Of a DNA stretch of 64,000 nucleotides, positions 23,756 to 35,972 are shown one piece after another. Below the pieces are notes generated by a model, which was not told the DNA's origin, did not search any database, and saw only the letters and a program-made list of their open reading frames with translations. The position numbers and the translations under genes were made by a program. This stretch comes from Elmis aenea (taxonomy: Eukaryota > Arthropoda > Insecta > Coleoptera > Elmidae). Within the stretch, counting starts at the first letter, position 1; each line of letters begins with the position of its first letter. Location of the stretch: the NCBI GenBank assembly GCA_947652605.1, contig OX393577.1:66674108-66738107 (forward strand). The letters are read 5' to 3'.

Positions 23756-25529
23756 TAATGTGGACCACCCTGTAAACAACTAGGAGTATTTTTTATTATT
23801 TTCCAAAAAATCTTTTAAAAGGGGCTCTTAAACTTATATTTGCCTAAGGGGTCCTAAATGATTTTAACTGTATAAAATATTGTTTATCAAAAAAGTTCAG
23901 TGTGAATTGCAGAAAACGTCTCGTTTCTGTGTAATATAAATCCTCTCCATACGGTTGCAAAGCTACCACATTGGCGAAAACACCGTCGCCCAATAAAAAT
24001 CGCCATAAGCGGATTTTTTTCCTTTAGAATTCGTTTCAAGCATGTACGCTATCGTTTATAAAAGTGGTTTTTGCACCCTTTTATCCTAACGCTCCGGGCA
24101 CATGATTCAGTCAATACACCTCCGTCTTGGCACCCCTTGACAGGTTTTTAAATCCCGTTATAAAATTTTAAAGGCACTGGAGACCATTTTATTTGTGTTT
24201 GAAGTAGTATCAATCGTTGTGAGGCCAATACTTACAGAGCAATTTCAGAAATGCATCGCACACTCGTCGTTTTGTTGAACATAGTTTTGCAATTACAACG
24301 CTTTTATATATTAATGGACCATGCAAAATCAATGAGAGTTGGTTACAATTCGCGTTGTAAATTTATTACTCTATATAAATTAATTGATTCCTTAGTGGGC
24401 AAGTGTTAATTAAACATTGTTTTGGCTATGTGGAAATGCAAACGGTGACCCGGTAATTCAGTTGAAGTTAAACAAAACTTCAGTTGGATTGACTTGGCTT
24501 GGAAACAAGTTTTCGTATGCTATTGTGAAGAAATTTATTTTTATTGATGTAGATTCGATCAATTCTTGACCAAACATTTTCTAAACCTATTTCAGTACTT
24601 AACGGATTAATTAAACTATCTCCATGTTATTTATGTAAAATTGTCGGCATGAAATACATTTAAAAATTTTATGTATTAAAATTATTTTCTTAAAACGATT
24701 TTTAGTTATACTTAAAATAATCAAGCTTTAAATATAAAATTCTTTGCTAAGACATTGATATCAACCAATTATATTTTAATATTTTATTTAAAACAGTGTT
24801 TAAAAATGCATGAGTAATGTGTATTTGCATTTTTATACAATCCAATTAATTTTTTAATCCAAAATAAATTACTGGGCGCATATTACCGAAGAAATTTTCT
24901 AGTTAAAGCTCGTTCACTTTAAGAATCCAGTCTAGAATGTGGACTTGGAATAAGATTTATAAAGCTGGAGATTAGATCAGAAATTTCCATAACATAGTTT
25001 GCACATAATTCATATCCAGCAGTTCAAATAGGTTAAAGAGTTGACCCTATCGAAACAAACGTTTTATTTTACAAAAACAAAATTTTACATAATTCAATAT
25101 CCGATCTGATGATAATACCGGATATAGAATTTAATTTCCGGTTGAGACAGAAATACTACGGACTTTTTTTTGTGAACGGCATATATATCATTCGTGTTTT
25201 AGGATATTTTCTAACGCTTTTAAACTATTGCTACGAATATTCTTTGAGGTTAGACGTTTTACTAAAATTGAACATCAAAATGGATGGATATTTTAGATTA
25301 GATTTAATAAGTTAGATGCAATCAAGCAGTGTAACTTTCGAAAAACGAAAATATCTTAGAAAGGTTAGGGCACTAATAACTAAACTGAAATTATATACTT
25401 GGTATAACAATTCTTTTGCAAGAGTCTTTGGTCGTTGAACTCAATAGTTAGCGCGTCTCTGAGTCAAAAATTCCGATATCTGTAGTAAAAAACTGCAATT
25501 TTTATTTATAGCTTCCGTTTTTATTGCCT
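23756..25529. other. AT-rich stretch without recognised genes
   Basis: No domain, exon or repeat recognised. Confidence 0.5.
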
Positions 25530-25690
25530 TTTATTATCAGATTTGTACTTTTATCTTACAAATATTGTCTTGAGTTGCCCCTATTCTGTTCTCAGCGTTC
25601 ACCAACATCACAACATTATCAGCATAAATCAAAACGTATACTTTTATTTCCTCTACATTAAACTCTGATAAATCCGCGTATGTAAACAGG
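25530..25690 (-). pseudogene. LINE reverse transcriptase active-site fragment (YADN)
   Basis: On the minus strand, DLSEFNVEEIKVYVLIYADN is followed by VVMLVNAENRIGATQDNI. This matches the segment around the RT catalytic box (normally xxxYADDxVxLA) of CR1/R1/Jockey-type LINEs, with the second aspartate changed to asparagine. The change would remove polymerase activity. Sequence upstream on the same strand (25690-25880) is CpG-rich and open but not recognisable. Confidence 0.7.
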
Positions 25691-26434
25691 TACTGTACGT
25701 CTCTGATTTATTTGAAACCATTGACCGACCTCTAATCCACCGTCCGACGTACAGATATTTCGTTCTTCTGATAAGCCGTTTGAAATGCATGGAATATCTC
25801 CTATTCGCAATGTTTTTAACATAGGTCGCGAGTCGGGCGGGCTCACACATGCCGTCATGACGTCAACAAACGTAGACAAAACAAAAAGTCATCCAAAAAA
25901 TGACCTGCACTATATCCCTACAGCATTACAATGATACCGAAAGTTAAGAAGCAAAATAAATTGTAACGCTCGATTTTTATGATAATTTTAAACACAATTA
26001 ACACGTCAAACATCATTTAATCATATTTCACTCACCGGGCAATCAAGTTTTCATTGTAAACGCACCATTCACTAAATAACACCTGTTAGCACCGAACTGA
26101 ATCGCGACAGTTTGACAAATGATAATGCGAACGGGGAAATTTCAGAAAGCTACACTATAAAATACGTATCCCACCAGTTGTTTAACAAAGACAGAGTGAG
26201 ACATTGCCAACATTTACATCATAATGCACGCACTTATATAACGCAATTGTTTGCCACTATTGAGGTAAATTGTCCATAGGATAAAGAGATTTAACCCGGA
26301 AAACCTCTTGTTATCTCGAAATTCCGGGTGAAGCCCGGAGTGGCGGTAACTTACGGCCATTAATCTGAAAGACCCGGTAATTGTTTGTACGGGGTGTTTA
26401 AAATGACTTGTTAAAATTATCTTTCAGTGAAAAT

Positions 26435-26965
26435 TTTCTTCACCTGTCAAATTTGCATTTTCAACCAATCGCTAATTTTAAATCTTCTAGAGGCTACCAA
26501 TAGGAGCATTATTACACGGTAATAATTTTACATACCCCTGTCAGATGTTGATCCTCCTGTGAAATTTGCGTTTTCGACCAATAACAAACTCAGATTTCCT
26601 TTAAACGGCCAATAAACATAATCATACACTGATAATTTACTTTTCGCAATTTTCATGCGTTTACTGGTCGTTTCTAAAAAATCTGAGTTTGCGATTGGCA
26701 GAAAATGTAAATTTGGAGAGGGAATTAAATATTTTGGTCTTTTGACGAATTTCGGCGACCAGTAGCGTTACTTTAATATAGATTAAACCACACCCCTGAC
26801 GCACCACTCTGACAGTACTTGTAAAATTTGACATAACATACATTTCATTTGACAAGTAGGTACGTTAGGTGAAGGAAATTTTCTGACAAAACATAACTCG
26901 TGCATTGCAAATAATCTATAATTTTTGACAAATCTTTACTCGTGCAAGTTGAATCAGTTTTTTTT
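26435..26965. repeat. Dispersed 0.5-kb repeat with internal hairpin, copy 1
   Basis: It is colinear and highly similar to 42465-42985. Shared blocks include GGAGCATTATTACACGG, TCAGATGTTGATCCTCCTGT, GACGAATTTCGGCGACCAGT and ACCACACCCCTGACGCACC. It contains a palindrome in which TTTTCGACCAATAACAAACTC pairs with a later stretch containing TTTGCGATTGGCAGAAAA. No transposase is seen here. Copy 2 lies beside a recombinase-like ORF. Confidence 0.88.
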
Positions 26966-28050
26966 TTGTAATGAATCAAAAACGATTCAAAATATATCAA
27001 AGATTTCTTTTTAGATTCTCAATCGCCATAAAAATGTGCAACTTTTCTCTAATTTAACCGTTGTATCTCCTACCGTTTCCAAGATAGCAAGGTTGAGCAT
27101 CGAAAAATGCACCACCCTGTATATATTTTAGTCAACTTAAAAATACTGATAAAGTCTTCTAAGTTTGCTTATGTTTCTAGGAATTCAAATATTTGTAAAT
27201 TTATTAGCAGATATTTTTTTTCGAATGTTTTTATTTTTGGACTATAAATAGACTTGGAAAATTTTAAAAATTAAACCGTTATTTATAAATATAAACTGTA
27301 AATTGTCTGCAAAAATAAAGTTTACTCTGAATTAAGTAAATTATTTATCCTCTCAACTTTTTCCAAAAATGGACTTACACCACTTCCGCAATAAACGTTC
27401 TATATTTTAGTTTAAAATACGCTCCTATTTTGTTTTCGTTTTTGATCAGACTGCATTTTCTAGTCCTTACATCCAGCACTATATAAAATTTAAGTGAACA
27501 TCTCCTTCAGCGTATAACTCACGAGTTGCACCCAACTAGCGCATACTTCATACGTAATTCAGTACAAAATAGTCGAGATTATTGGATAATATAAGTAATA
27601 GGTGTATGAAGTAATAAAGTTTGCCGATGCTTGCGAATAGTCGATAGTAATTGCTTCGTAGCATGCACGGATTCTCTTGGGCTAACCCGGATTGGTCCGG
27701 TAGGTAAACAATTGCACATACACTTTCCTGAATTATACATCAGCCTATATGGTAATTTACAACAGCCTCAAGCAATTGAGATTTACTACGACTAATAGGG
27801 GACAAATACTTGCTTTCCATGCAAAATTGGCTCTTGAAAATTGAAATGTACAGGGTACCCAAAAAGTCTAAATAACTAAATTTAAATTAGGAGGAAAAAT
27901 TCATGTCAGGCAAATTAAATATGCCTACACAGTTTTTTGTATCTTTACTAGTAACGAAGCTTTGGAAATATTCGTCCTGTATGGGACTCAATAATGTAAC
28001 ATTTGTGAAGAATGTTAAAACGTGTAACTCAAAAACAGTTGATTTTAGGT
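26966..28050. repeat. Non-coding stretch with decayed repeat pieces
   Basis: CACCACCCTGTATA near 27111-27124 is an isolated TACAGGG-type end. Positions 27302-27390 share a block with 51004-51083 (AAATTGTCT, CAAAAATAAA, CTTTTTCCAAAA, TGGAC, CACTT), indicating another dispersed repeat. GTACAGGGTACCC at 27849 is a further possible end. Confidence 0.55.
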
Positions 28051-28054
28051 ATAA

Positions 28055-28340
28055 AAACCGTCTCCAAGCCTGTCACAACGATATTATTTTTGGTTCTATC
28101 TTTTTCCAATCTTCTAACTCTATCTTCTGCGGATTAGATCTTCTCTTTTATTATCTTGTTTTTATTTTTCAGCAATTCATTTTTCTGTCTCAGTTCCTCC
28201 AGTTCCTCTTGATATGACCTCTGGTCATGTTTTATTTCTTTTATATCTCTCATTACTTCCTTGATCATGTTCATAAGGGCGTCCGTTTTATCTTCTTTAT
28301 CTTTTTGAGGTATCCTGTTTATCTTTTTACTCTTTTTTAA
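28055..28340 (-). pseudogene. LINE N-terminal (ORF1-like) coiled-coil fragment
   Basis: The minus strand reads NRIPQKDKEDKTDALMNMIK, then EVMRDIKEIKHDQRSYQEEL, then EELRQKNELLKNKNKIIKEK, a stop, AEDRVRRLEKDRTKNN and IVVTGL. Heptad-spaced leucines and charged residues make a clear coiled coil. The ending KxNNIVVTGL is typical of ORF1-type or N-terminal regions of insect LINEs just before the RNA-binding or nuclease part. The single in-frame stop and the absence of downstream domains make it a remnant. Confidence 0.7.
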
Positions 28341-30790
28341 AAATATAGGCTACAATTTTACATTAATTATAAGAAATATAGTACCATATTAATAGGCAAG
28401 ATTATATTATAGCAAGTTGTTTGAGAAAAACTTTTGTAAGGGGCATAATTGTGTTAAAATTAATTGTAAATTAGGTTCGACTTCTAAACTAGTGAAGAGA
28501 TGCACACGTTTGTTTTTTCTAATGTCTACCTATTCGACCCTTTCAGCTATGTTTTAAGGGCTATATTTCACAACCGCTTGTTACTTTGCGATGTGCATGG
28601 TTGAAATTATAAAAACAGAGGAAATCAGAGCGTTGAAATCGCGCAAAAGTAGATTGCATTTCAACAAACTGAGAATATAAAAGTCACTCAAATGTCATTC
28701 ATATAATGTCATAGTTAACAGGAAGTGTGGTAGTTGCAATCACGTTCTAAGGATAAGTTCAAATGCATTTCAGTCAAAAAAATTGTATTGCATTCCGAAT
28801 TTTTATAAGACATATCAGCCATTAAATTATTATTTTTTAATTGAGACAGTACAAAATCTATTTTCATTTACAAGTCGTTTAAATTTCGCTAGAGTTTTCA
28901 GTTTGAGATAAGGTTCGACTTAGAAAAAAAGGTATTATGATGAATATTCATCTCTTATTTTTAACACATACGTACGTACAATGATGAAATTATAAGGAGG
29001 GCCATGGTTTGAAAATTACTGTTTACGTCGCGTCGTACAGTAATGACAATAAAGGTCTATTACAGATAAATGAAGTCAAAATTATGTAACAGCAATCAAT
29101 TTTAGGTTGTAAGAATTCACCTAAACTACTTAGCAGATAAAATCATGTAAGATTTGCGGTTTTCAGTTAAATAAATAAACACGCTCAACTTAAGGATTTG
29201 CTTGTACAGCGTAAGTATTATATTCGTCCTTAATGCACGCTCAAGAAGGATACCTCATTAATAATTTCCAGCAATAAACGATGATACGACGGCCAAGATA
29301 GGGCAGTAAAAGTAAACAACCCTCAACTAGTCCATTTTATAGAACACACTTCGTACCTGTTCGGAATCAGCGATAACGTCAGATATATAAACCCTAAACG
29401 ATTCTATAGAGCTATAAAGTTGGGTGAACACTTCTATCAGATTAAATACTTTAGTCACATTGGATAATATGGAGGTATAAAAACAAAAATTGAACGACTC
29501 TGCTGAATTTAAAATAGTTAACAAAATCTAATTTGAGAACAACAGTCGCCCATATTCGTTTACGATCAAATTTCATTTGGTTTTTGTATAACATGAAACA
29601 GGTAAAGAATTCGTAACAATGTTTTGGGTTAATTGGGCAAAATTAAAACTCGAATACGAATTTTTAAAATTAAAAAGATCAGAAAATATCTTAAATAAAC
29701 GACCAAAATATTTGATGAAAAAATCAATTATTATTTAAGTATAGTTTATTTATTAATGTAAAAAAAGTTATAACAAATTAATTTAAGTAAATTTAAACGA
29801 GTAGCAAGCTTATCCTTCACGTTAAATTAAAGTCACAACAATTTACTTACTGTTCATAAAGAATAGATTCTAAATTAATCATAGATGCCATAAAAAAAGT
29901 CTAGCGTATCATGGAACTTTTTTTAAACATTAAAGGATCATTAAATAGGTCTCAGAAAGGGGTACAATTTGTCTAATTTAAACTTCCTTGAAGCTCTTAC
30001 TGTTTACGAGATCCCAATAGTGGCCCGCCTATGTGGACCAACCTGTATATGCCCATCGTATCTTAACGCGCCTTTTTCAAGCAAATTTTTTGATATTAAA
30101 ATCGCTATTGTTAATTAAATTAGTTATCTAGTTTGTCCGTTGTAACACTCGACGATTTTCAATTCGCTTATAAACATTCAGTCGAGTTGAGCAGAGCAAA
30201 GTAAACACGAAGGTTTTAAATTTATTATCTCAAATTAGGTTGGCACGTGATGGAAACACACACCCACTTTTAACATACTGGACTAGGTTGCCTAGACGAC
30301 TCGTCGCAATGTTCTACATTTTATATAAACTACTGAATTCGCAATGCACACATCCCGTTCAATTTAAATTTTGCATCTTCGTGGAACATTCATCAACTTT
30401 AATATTGCAACTTGTGTGTTACTGAAACCGTTTTAATTATCAATAAAAACAAAATGCCGTTGGAACAGTATGCATAGAAATATTTCGTAATTCATGCCGA
30501 ATTGAAGCTGACGCCGAAGTTTCGCTTGTAATTATTTTGGAGCAAAGTTTTCACTTGATGAAGATAGACGACAATAATTTCCAGAACTATCTGTCGCAAA
30601 TTTAATTTCGAATTAATTAGTATAAATGTTTACATTAATTAATCTCGAACGTAAATGCTTAATATCTCAATAGCTTAAGAAGACATTCGTATTAATAGTG
30701 ACTTGTCTAAATACCCTGTTAATAAAACACTGTAATTACGGTGAATAGTGCTTCAAACATCTAAAAATTACTTAATTATATCCCTGACAA
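28341..30790. other. AT-rich stretch without recognised genes
   Basis: No recognised domain. A 65-codon minus-strand frame at 29327-29524 is unrecognised. GACCAACCTGTATA near 30037-30050 may be a decayed TACAGGG end. Confidence 0.45.
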
Positions 30791-30799
30791 AAAAAAAAC

Positions 30800-31150
30800 T
30801 GTCTACAGTGTTTTCTGTGAATATTAACGCCCTCATTCCATTCCTCTCTTTTGTTCCATTGTTCATATCTATCTCTAGCACTTTACTTATACAACATCTT
30901 CTATTCCCGATTCTTGGGTCTTCCTTTTTTCATTTGGTAATCTGTCGTCCTCTTTAAGTTCTTCTTCTTCGGTAACTTTACACTCCCCATCTGTTGCACA
31001 TAGCCGTACCATACCAGTTGTTTTGATTCTTTCTCTGCATGATGTGTTTCTTTTATGCCAATACGATCTCAACCATTTAAATTTTTTATACCATCCATCC
31101 ATGATATCCCTAGTGATCTTTTAAAAACATCCATCTCAACTGTATCAATC
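30800..31150 (-). pseudogene. LINE C-terminal tail, minus strand, decayed
   Basis: Two minus-strand frames combine to give MDVFKRSLGISWMDGIKN (from about 31135), then WYGHV-like VRYGYVQQMG, LPKKKNLKR and KKGRPKN, ending near EQWNKREEWNEG at 30835. The order matches the RRS...ISRxDxIRN, YGHVQRM, RGRPKK, NDREEWR tail seen in other LINE remnants of this window. Frameshifts show decay. It lies back to back with the 5' end of the Jockey fragment at 31190. Confidence 0.7.
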
Positions 31151-31189
31151 TTTTTTAACTAATTCTTTTACTCGAAATGTTTCTTATCC

Positions 31190-31935
31190 TTAACGAGCTC
31201 AAGTCAATCCATGTGAATTTTACAAATAAAAGGATAACGGATCCACTGCTGCTTAATATAAATGGGACTATAGTGCCATATGAAAATCAAGCGAAATATC
31301 TTGGCATGACCCTTGACGCAAAATTGCGATGGAAAAAACATGTTAAAAAGAAAAAAACCGAACTTAATCTAAAATACAGACGGTACTTCTGGCTTCTTGG
31401 AAGATATTGCAAATTATCATTATATAATAAGATCCTAATTTACAAACAGGTCCTGAAACCGGTGTGGCTTTACGGTATTCAACTTTGGGGTTGCACCAAA
31501 AACAGCAATGTTACGTCTATCCAGACTTTCCAAAACAAAGTGCTACGTAATATGGTAAACGCTCCATGATACGTCCGCAACAGTGATCTTCATCGAGATC
31601 TTGGTATACCAATGGTTAAGGAAGAAAATAAAAGGTTTGCTGGTGAACACGAAGCCAGACTCCACCATCATGAGAATGCAGAAGCTTTTCAACTGCTGGA
31701 CAACCAACATCTTGCTCGAAGATTGAAGAGGACCAAGCCCTTTGAACTCGTGTAGTGTGTTTTGTGTAAAAAGCAGAGCATAGTGTGCGAGTGAGAGTGC
31801 ATATAATATAGTCAGAACAATCTAGAAGACACCAACGGGTGGACTCTAGTTGTTAAGTATTTAGTTTTAAGATTTATTAGAAAAAAAAATGATGGTTTGG
31901 CCTATTGGATCAGTATTAATAACTTAAAAAAAATC
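31190..31935 (+). pseudogene. Jockey-type LINE 3' fragment, copy 1 (5'-truncated)
   Basis: The frame reads LNELKSIHVNFTNKR, LGMTLDAKLRWKKHVKKKK, VLKPVWLYGIQLWGCTKNSN and FQNKVLRNMVNAP. A TGA replaces the tryptophan codon of the second copy at about 31567. The frame then continues VRNSDLHRDLGIPMVKEE to KRTKPFELV*. YLGxxLDxxLxWxxHI and the YGIQLWGC block are the RT thumb and C-terminal region of Jockey-clade LINEs. Similarity to 62870-63555 starts abruptly at CTTAACGAGCT, so this insertion is 5'-truncated. The shared 3' UTR runs to about 31930. Confidence 0.9.
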
Positions 31936-32132
31936 CTTAGTGTAAAATACATTTTACCATCGTGTTATAGATATTAATTATTTTCTTTTTGCAAACTTCG
32001 TAATTCAAAAAGGTTTAATACAGGGTCCTGCTTGGGCTTTTTTAGCGCCCCGTCCGTAGGAGATAGAAAAAACTTAAATACATAAAATTATTGGTTTAAA
32101 AAGATCTACGTCGTAAAATTATTTTCAGCTAT
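31936..32132. other. Short non-coding spacer
   Basis: AT-rich spacer between the Jockey 3' end and an isolated TACAGGG cassette; nothing recognised. Confidence 0.4.
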
Positions 32133-32194
32133 ACAGGGTGTCCCATTTTTGCGCTATAACAAAAACAAAGATTTTTTCAAATGGAACACCCTTT
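32133..32194. mobile_element. Isolated 62-bp ACAGGG...CCCTTT cassette
   Basis: ACAGGGTGTCCCATTTTTGC and, 62 bp on, ATGGAACACCCTTTA form a small inverted unit. It has the size and ends of the cassettes found inside the larger elements at 14.6 kb and 45.1 kb. The right end carries T for G in CCCTGT. Confidence 0.6.
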
Positions 32195-32929
32195 ATCTGT
32201 TTAGGTCTTCCGATGTGATTTTTAAACCTCTACATTACTTTTTGATTTTGGGTTAGTGTTACCAACTTATAATTTTATTTCCGAAAAATCTTACATGAGC
32301 ATAAGTATCTTCAACAATGTTTTAATTATAAAAGTATTTTTCCTGCAAAACCAATACAAATGGTGTCACTTTTCTTGGTCACCTAGTAGAACCATTAAAA
32401 GCACTTATAACTTAGATTTCGTGACTATTTTTTAAAAATCGCAGCAAGCTTAACCTAACATTGTTTGCTGCCACATCTAATGCAAATAGTGCCAGTACTA
32501 AACTCAATTTTTTTTTCGAACGCTTTCTTTGCAATTAGAGGCAACTAAATAATCCCCAATAATAAAATTAATGCTCATTTTAGGCTACATTCAGAAAGTT
32601 ATCCACTTTCAGCAACGTAGAATATACACAAAAAGTCAGTAGACTAATGAAAAACTTTCTTAATAAATCATTTCCACTTGTCTGATTATGTCAGTTGCTA
32701 AATTGCCCCAAAAAGCTGAAGCTGATTCAATTCAGGTTCCATATCAAAATTGTAAATAAATCTCCCTGTAAAACAGATTTTGGCTGAGATTGGACCAGGG
32801 TTTCCCACAAAACATTTAATTGAAAAATTGGGATTGAGCATTGACTAGTATAAGCAATTTTTCAGAAATAGATCCTTAGCACAATTTTTGGTGGAGGCGC
32901 CGAACATTATTCATTGCTTATCCCTATAG
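32195..32929. other. Non-coding stretch with a primer-binding-site-like motif
   Basis: TTTGGTGGAGGCGCCGAA at 32887-32904 (plus) is one of four similar motifs in the window. It is preceded by ...TTAGCACAATT, which could be an LTR end, but no matching second LTR was found. Confidence 0.4.
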
Positions 32930-33175
32930 CAATATTGCCAAGAATTCTCGACGCAAAACTTAAGTGGAGATGGTACATAAAAAAAGAAAAGGAAAGAACT
33001 CAACATTAAGTATAAAAAAATGTACTGGATGATCGGAAGAAAATTTTAAAAGTTCACTGCTGTATAATCAGATGCTGAAGCATGTCTAAAACCTATGGAC
33101 CTCATCTTTTGGGTTGCCCAAGTAAAACTAAAATTTTAAACTTTAAAGACTCTAGCTAGACAATGGCAGCGGAGA
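32930..33175 (+). pseudogene. Decayed Jockey-type fragment
   Basis: LDAKLKWRWYIKKEKE (about 32948-32996), then LNIKYKKMYWMIGRK, then FWVAQ, are the same RT C-terminal segments as in the 31.2-kb Jockey copy (LDAKLRWKKHVKKKK, LNLKYRRYFWLLGR, QLWGC) with many substitutions and frame changes. It appears to be an older relative rather than a duplicate of that copy. Confidence 0.65.
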
Positions 33176-33242
33176 GGCTAACAAAACGTTAAGCACCAAA
33201 TGAAAATATGTTAACGCGGGTAAATCCCAAAGAGAATCTCAT

Positions 33243-33458
33243 AATGGTGCCTTTCCACGTGAGAGTAAACTACTCTCGATAGCAGCGTCGCCAAGGATAC
33301 AGCCCCTGAGAGTAACTCGCGATTGGCTGTATCCTTGGCGACGCTGCTATCGAGAGTTGTTTACTCTCACGTGGACAGGCACCATAACTCGCGATTGGCT
33401 GTATCCTTGGCGACGCTGCTATCGAGAGTAGTTTACTCTCACGTGGAAAGGCACCATA
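33243..33458. repeat. Foldback repeat: one inverted arm and two direct 71-bp units
   Basis: A unit containing GGCTGTATCCTTGGCGACGC, CTATCGAGAGT and TTTACTCTCACGTGG lies twice head to tail (33317-33387 and 33388-33458, period 71). Its inverse occupies 33243-33304. Both outer edges read ATGGTGCC / GGCACCATAA. Units differ at only a few bases. It resembles a MITE whose right arm was duplicated. No coding capacity. Confidence 0.9.
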
Positions 33459-34617
33459 AGTATATTTTATTTATATCAACGGCACCCATCATTAGCTACG
33501 GTGTAAGAAAAAATAATTTTTATTCAATTAATTATGCAAAATATGAGGTCCTATTTGGCTAGGCCTCCATTAACCTCTACTAGTTGCTCCCAAAATTATT
33601 TGTTTCTGTTCCTAATATTTTACGACACTTTCAGAGACTCGGCACTTATATTTTTATGACACTTTTAAAGGCGCATTTAGATAAGAGCGAAATGTTTCAA
33701 GGTTGGCAGATGATTTGTGATAATTTAGGGCTAAAAGTTGGGATAACGCCAGCTTACAGCGACATCGTAGGCTGTGCGAACTAGGCGACTGAGAATAAAA
33801 TACCAGACTCATCTTAAAACGTAAATGAAACTAAAAATTAATTATTTTTAAATATATTAAATAATACTCAAATTTTTTTGTGCATTTTCATTTATATTTA
33901 CGACTTGGAATTAAAATGTATTAAAACCCAAATCTTTTAACATTTACCTTTTGGGTTTTTTAATAAATTTTTTGTTTCTTTATCTCAAAATGCCAAATGT
34001 TACTAACTATAATAGAACAAGTTATGTGGTATATCGCGTATATTTCGTGTTTTGGATAAAATTAATGTGATTTATTTGTCACAAACATCTGAACCACTTT
34101 AAAAACAAAGTAAACCATACACTGTCACCGAAAAACAACATAAAACTCTTCGTCCATCTAGGAAATTATCCTCTTTCAAGAAATTTATGAAACCCATCCT
34201 CCACGACATATTTTCGTAGGAATCTGCGAGTGCTACTATTTTAAAAGTCACAATAAAATATGGTCACAAGCGGCGGCAGTTTCAGCAGACAGCGAGAGGA
34301 CAAAATAAAAGTGATGCATTGAAGTCTTACGGAGCCCAGAAACAATTTTACTTTGTATTGTGTCTCTGAGAAATACCGCGTCAATAAATAATACACTAGT
34401 TTTAATTGGAAAAACAAACAAATATTTGTGCATTGGATTTAGAAAACGCCCTAGTTGCAACAACAAAATTGATATAAATCAAATCAGGCTGTTTATACGT
34501 CTCGCAAGGGATTTGTGTGGAAAACATTGCAAACACTACTTCACTTTATAATGAATGAATGAATACGTAGCGGTTTCTAGTACGAATACCCATGTGCATT
34601 TTTGGAAGCTTATTGTA
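33459..34617. other. Non-coding stretch
   Basis: No gene recognised. The frame at 33584-33784 is unrecognised and has no obvious splice signals. Confidence 0.45.
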
Positions 34618-34890
34618 GGCTCGTTCCAACAAGGTTATATACGACCCAATCTACTATTAGGATTCTGCGCAGTATCGATATCGCGTTCCAGCAGTCTCTG
34701 ATAGTTAACCGGGCGGTTTAGTCGGCTGTTCCATCTTTTACAAAATTAATACATGAACTAGTCAGTGTACGGTCAAAACAGTACGTGAATGAAAGCATGC
34801 ACTAGCGCTTGGATTTTTACACTCATACGCTGTTCATAACTAACTTGAGCTCAGGTAGCTATGCATCGTCCTCCCAATCCCATTTAGTAG
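34618..34890. mobile_element. Mariner-like MITE, AGGTTTGTTCCAA family, copy 3 (truncated)
   Basis: It starts TAGGCTCGTTCCAACAAGG and is colinear with 23321-23590: TGCGCAGTATCGATATCGCG, CGGTTTAGTCGGCTGTTCCA, TGTACGGTCAAAACAGT and CCCATTTAGT. Similarity stops at CCCATTTAGTAG, exactly where the mariner transposase similarity begins. Confidence 0.8.
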
Positions 34891-35972
34891 TATCGAGCTG
34901 TTATAAAATTTCTTACTCGCGAAGGTGTTTCTCCTCAAAGCATCAAAGTTCGACTGAATGGGGTGTACGGGGACAATTCCAGCCTTATTCTGTAGTAAAA
35001 GATTGGTCAAAATGGTTTCGAATTGGGCAAGAATCCTTGAAAGATGATGCAAGAACAGGAAGGACTGTGGAAGTGGTGACGGACGACAAGATTGCTCTTG
35101 TTGAGGAACTTGTATTAGGCGATCGACGCTTGAAGGTGAAAGAACTATCAAAAATGTCGGGGATTTCAGATACAAGCATTCGCCAAATCCTCCACAATCG
35201 GTTGGGCATGAATAAAATTAGTGCAAGGTGGGTCCCCAAACATCCCTCAAGAGTTCAGCGCCAGCGTGGTGTTGAATGTGCTCGATCCTTTTTGGAGCTC
35301 TGTGGAAAAAATCCTATGGAAGCGTCGAAGACAAGAGGATGAAACAATGGTTCTCTACTATGATCCTTTGACCAAAAGAGAATCGATGGAATGGAGGCGA
35401 AAAGGAGAAGCATTGCCAAGAAAGTTCAGGGTCTGTCAGTAGACAAAAAAAGGTGGTGGCTACGAGTTTTTGGGATTGTGAGGGCATTCTTCTCACATAT
35501 TTTAAAGAACACAGTCAACAGGAAATATAATGCACAAATTACGACAAAATATTCAGGAAAAAAGACGTGGGAAACTGACCAGAGGCGTGGGTTTACTACA
35601 CGACAATGCCCCCGTGCACACTACTAGAATTGCTCAAGCCGCAATTCGTGACTGCGGTTTTGAACAAATCGATCACCCTCCGTGTGGTCCAGATATGGCC
35701 CCCAGTGACTATTACCTGTTTGGAAAATTGAAAAAGGACCTTCGCGGGCACCATTTTATTGACGACCAAGAGGTGAAGGCTGTAGTTTAGGCACATTTTG
35801 CAGACAAATCGAAGGCATATTTTTTTAGGGGTATCGAATTGTCGCTAAAACGATGTAATAAGTGCATTGATGTCAGGGGGGATTATATTGAAAAATAAAA
35901 TTTAATTTTGAGCCTACGCCGTTTCTTTTATACCTAGACAGGCAAGGAAATTTTGGCGTTCACCTCGTATAT
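34891..35972 (+). pseudogene. Mariner transposase gene, frameshifted, left TIR missing
   Basis: Frames in order give AVIKFLTREGVSPQSIKVRL (about 34899), VVKDWSKWF, IALVEELVLGDRRLKVKELS, ILHNRLGMNKISARWVPKHP, DETMVLYYDPLTKRESMEW, LLHDNAPVHTTRIAQAAI and PDMAPSDYYLFGKLKKDLRG. The catalytic aspartates in DET, HDN and PSD are present, and 34 residues lie between the last two, the D,D34D mariner signature. Family length is about 345 residues. Here at least three frame changes break the gene, and part of the linker before DET is altered. The right end, GGCGTTCACCTCGTA at about 35957-35971, is a plausible TIR with TA. No matching left TIR exists because the MITE fragment abuts instead. Confidence 0.93.

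Noticed and set aside
26030..26110. Minus-strand CCCG|GTGAGT donor preceded by a TCAGTT initiator-like motif
   Set aside because: No coding frame or convincing promoter spacing; isolated splice-like motifs are common in 64 kb.
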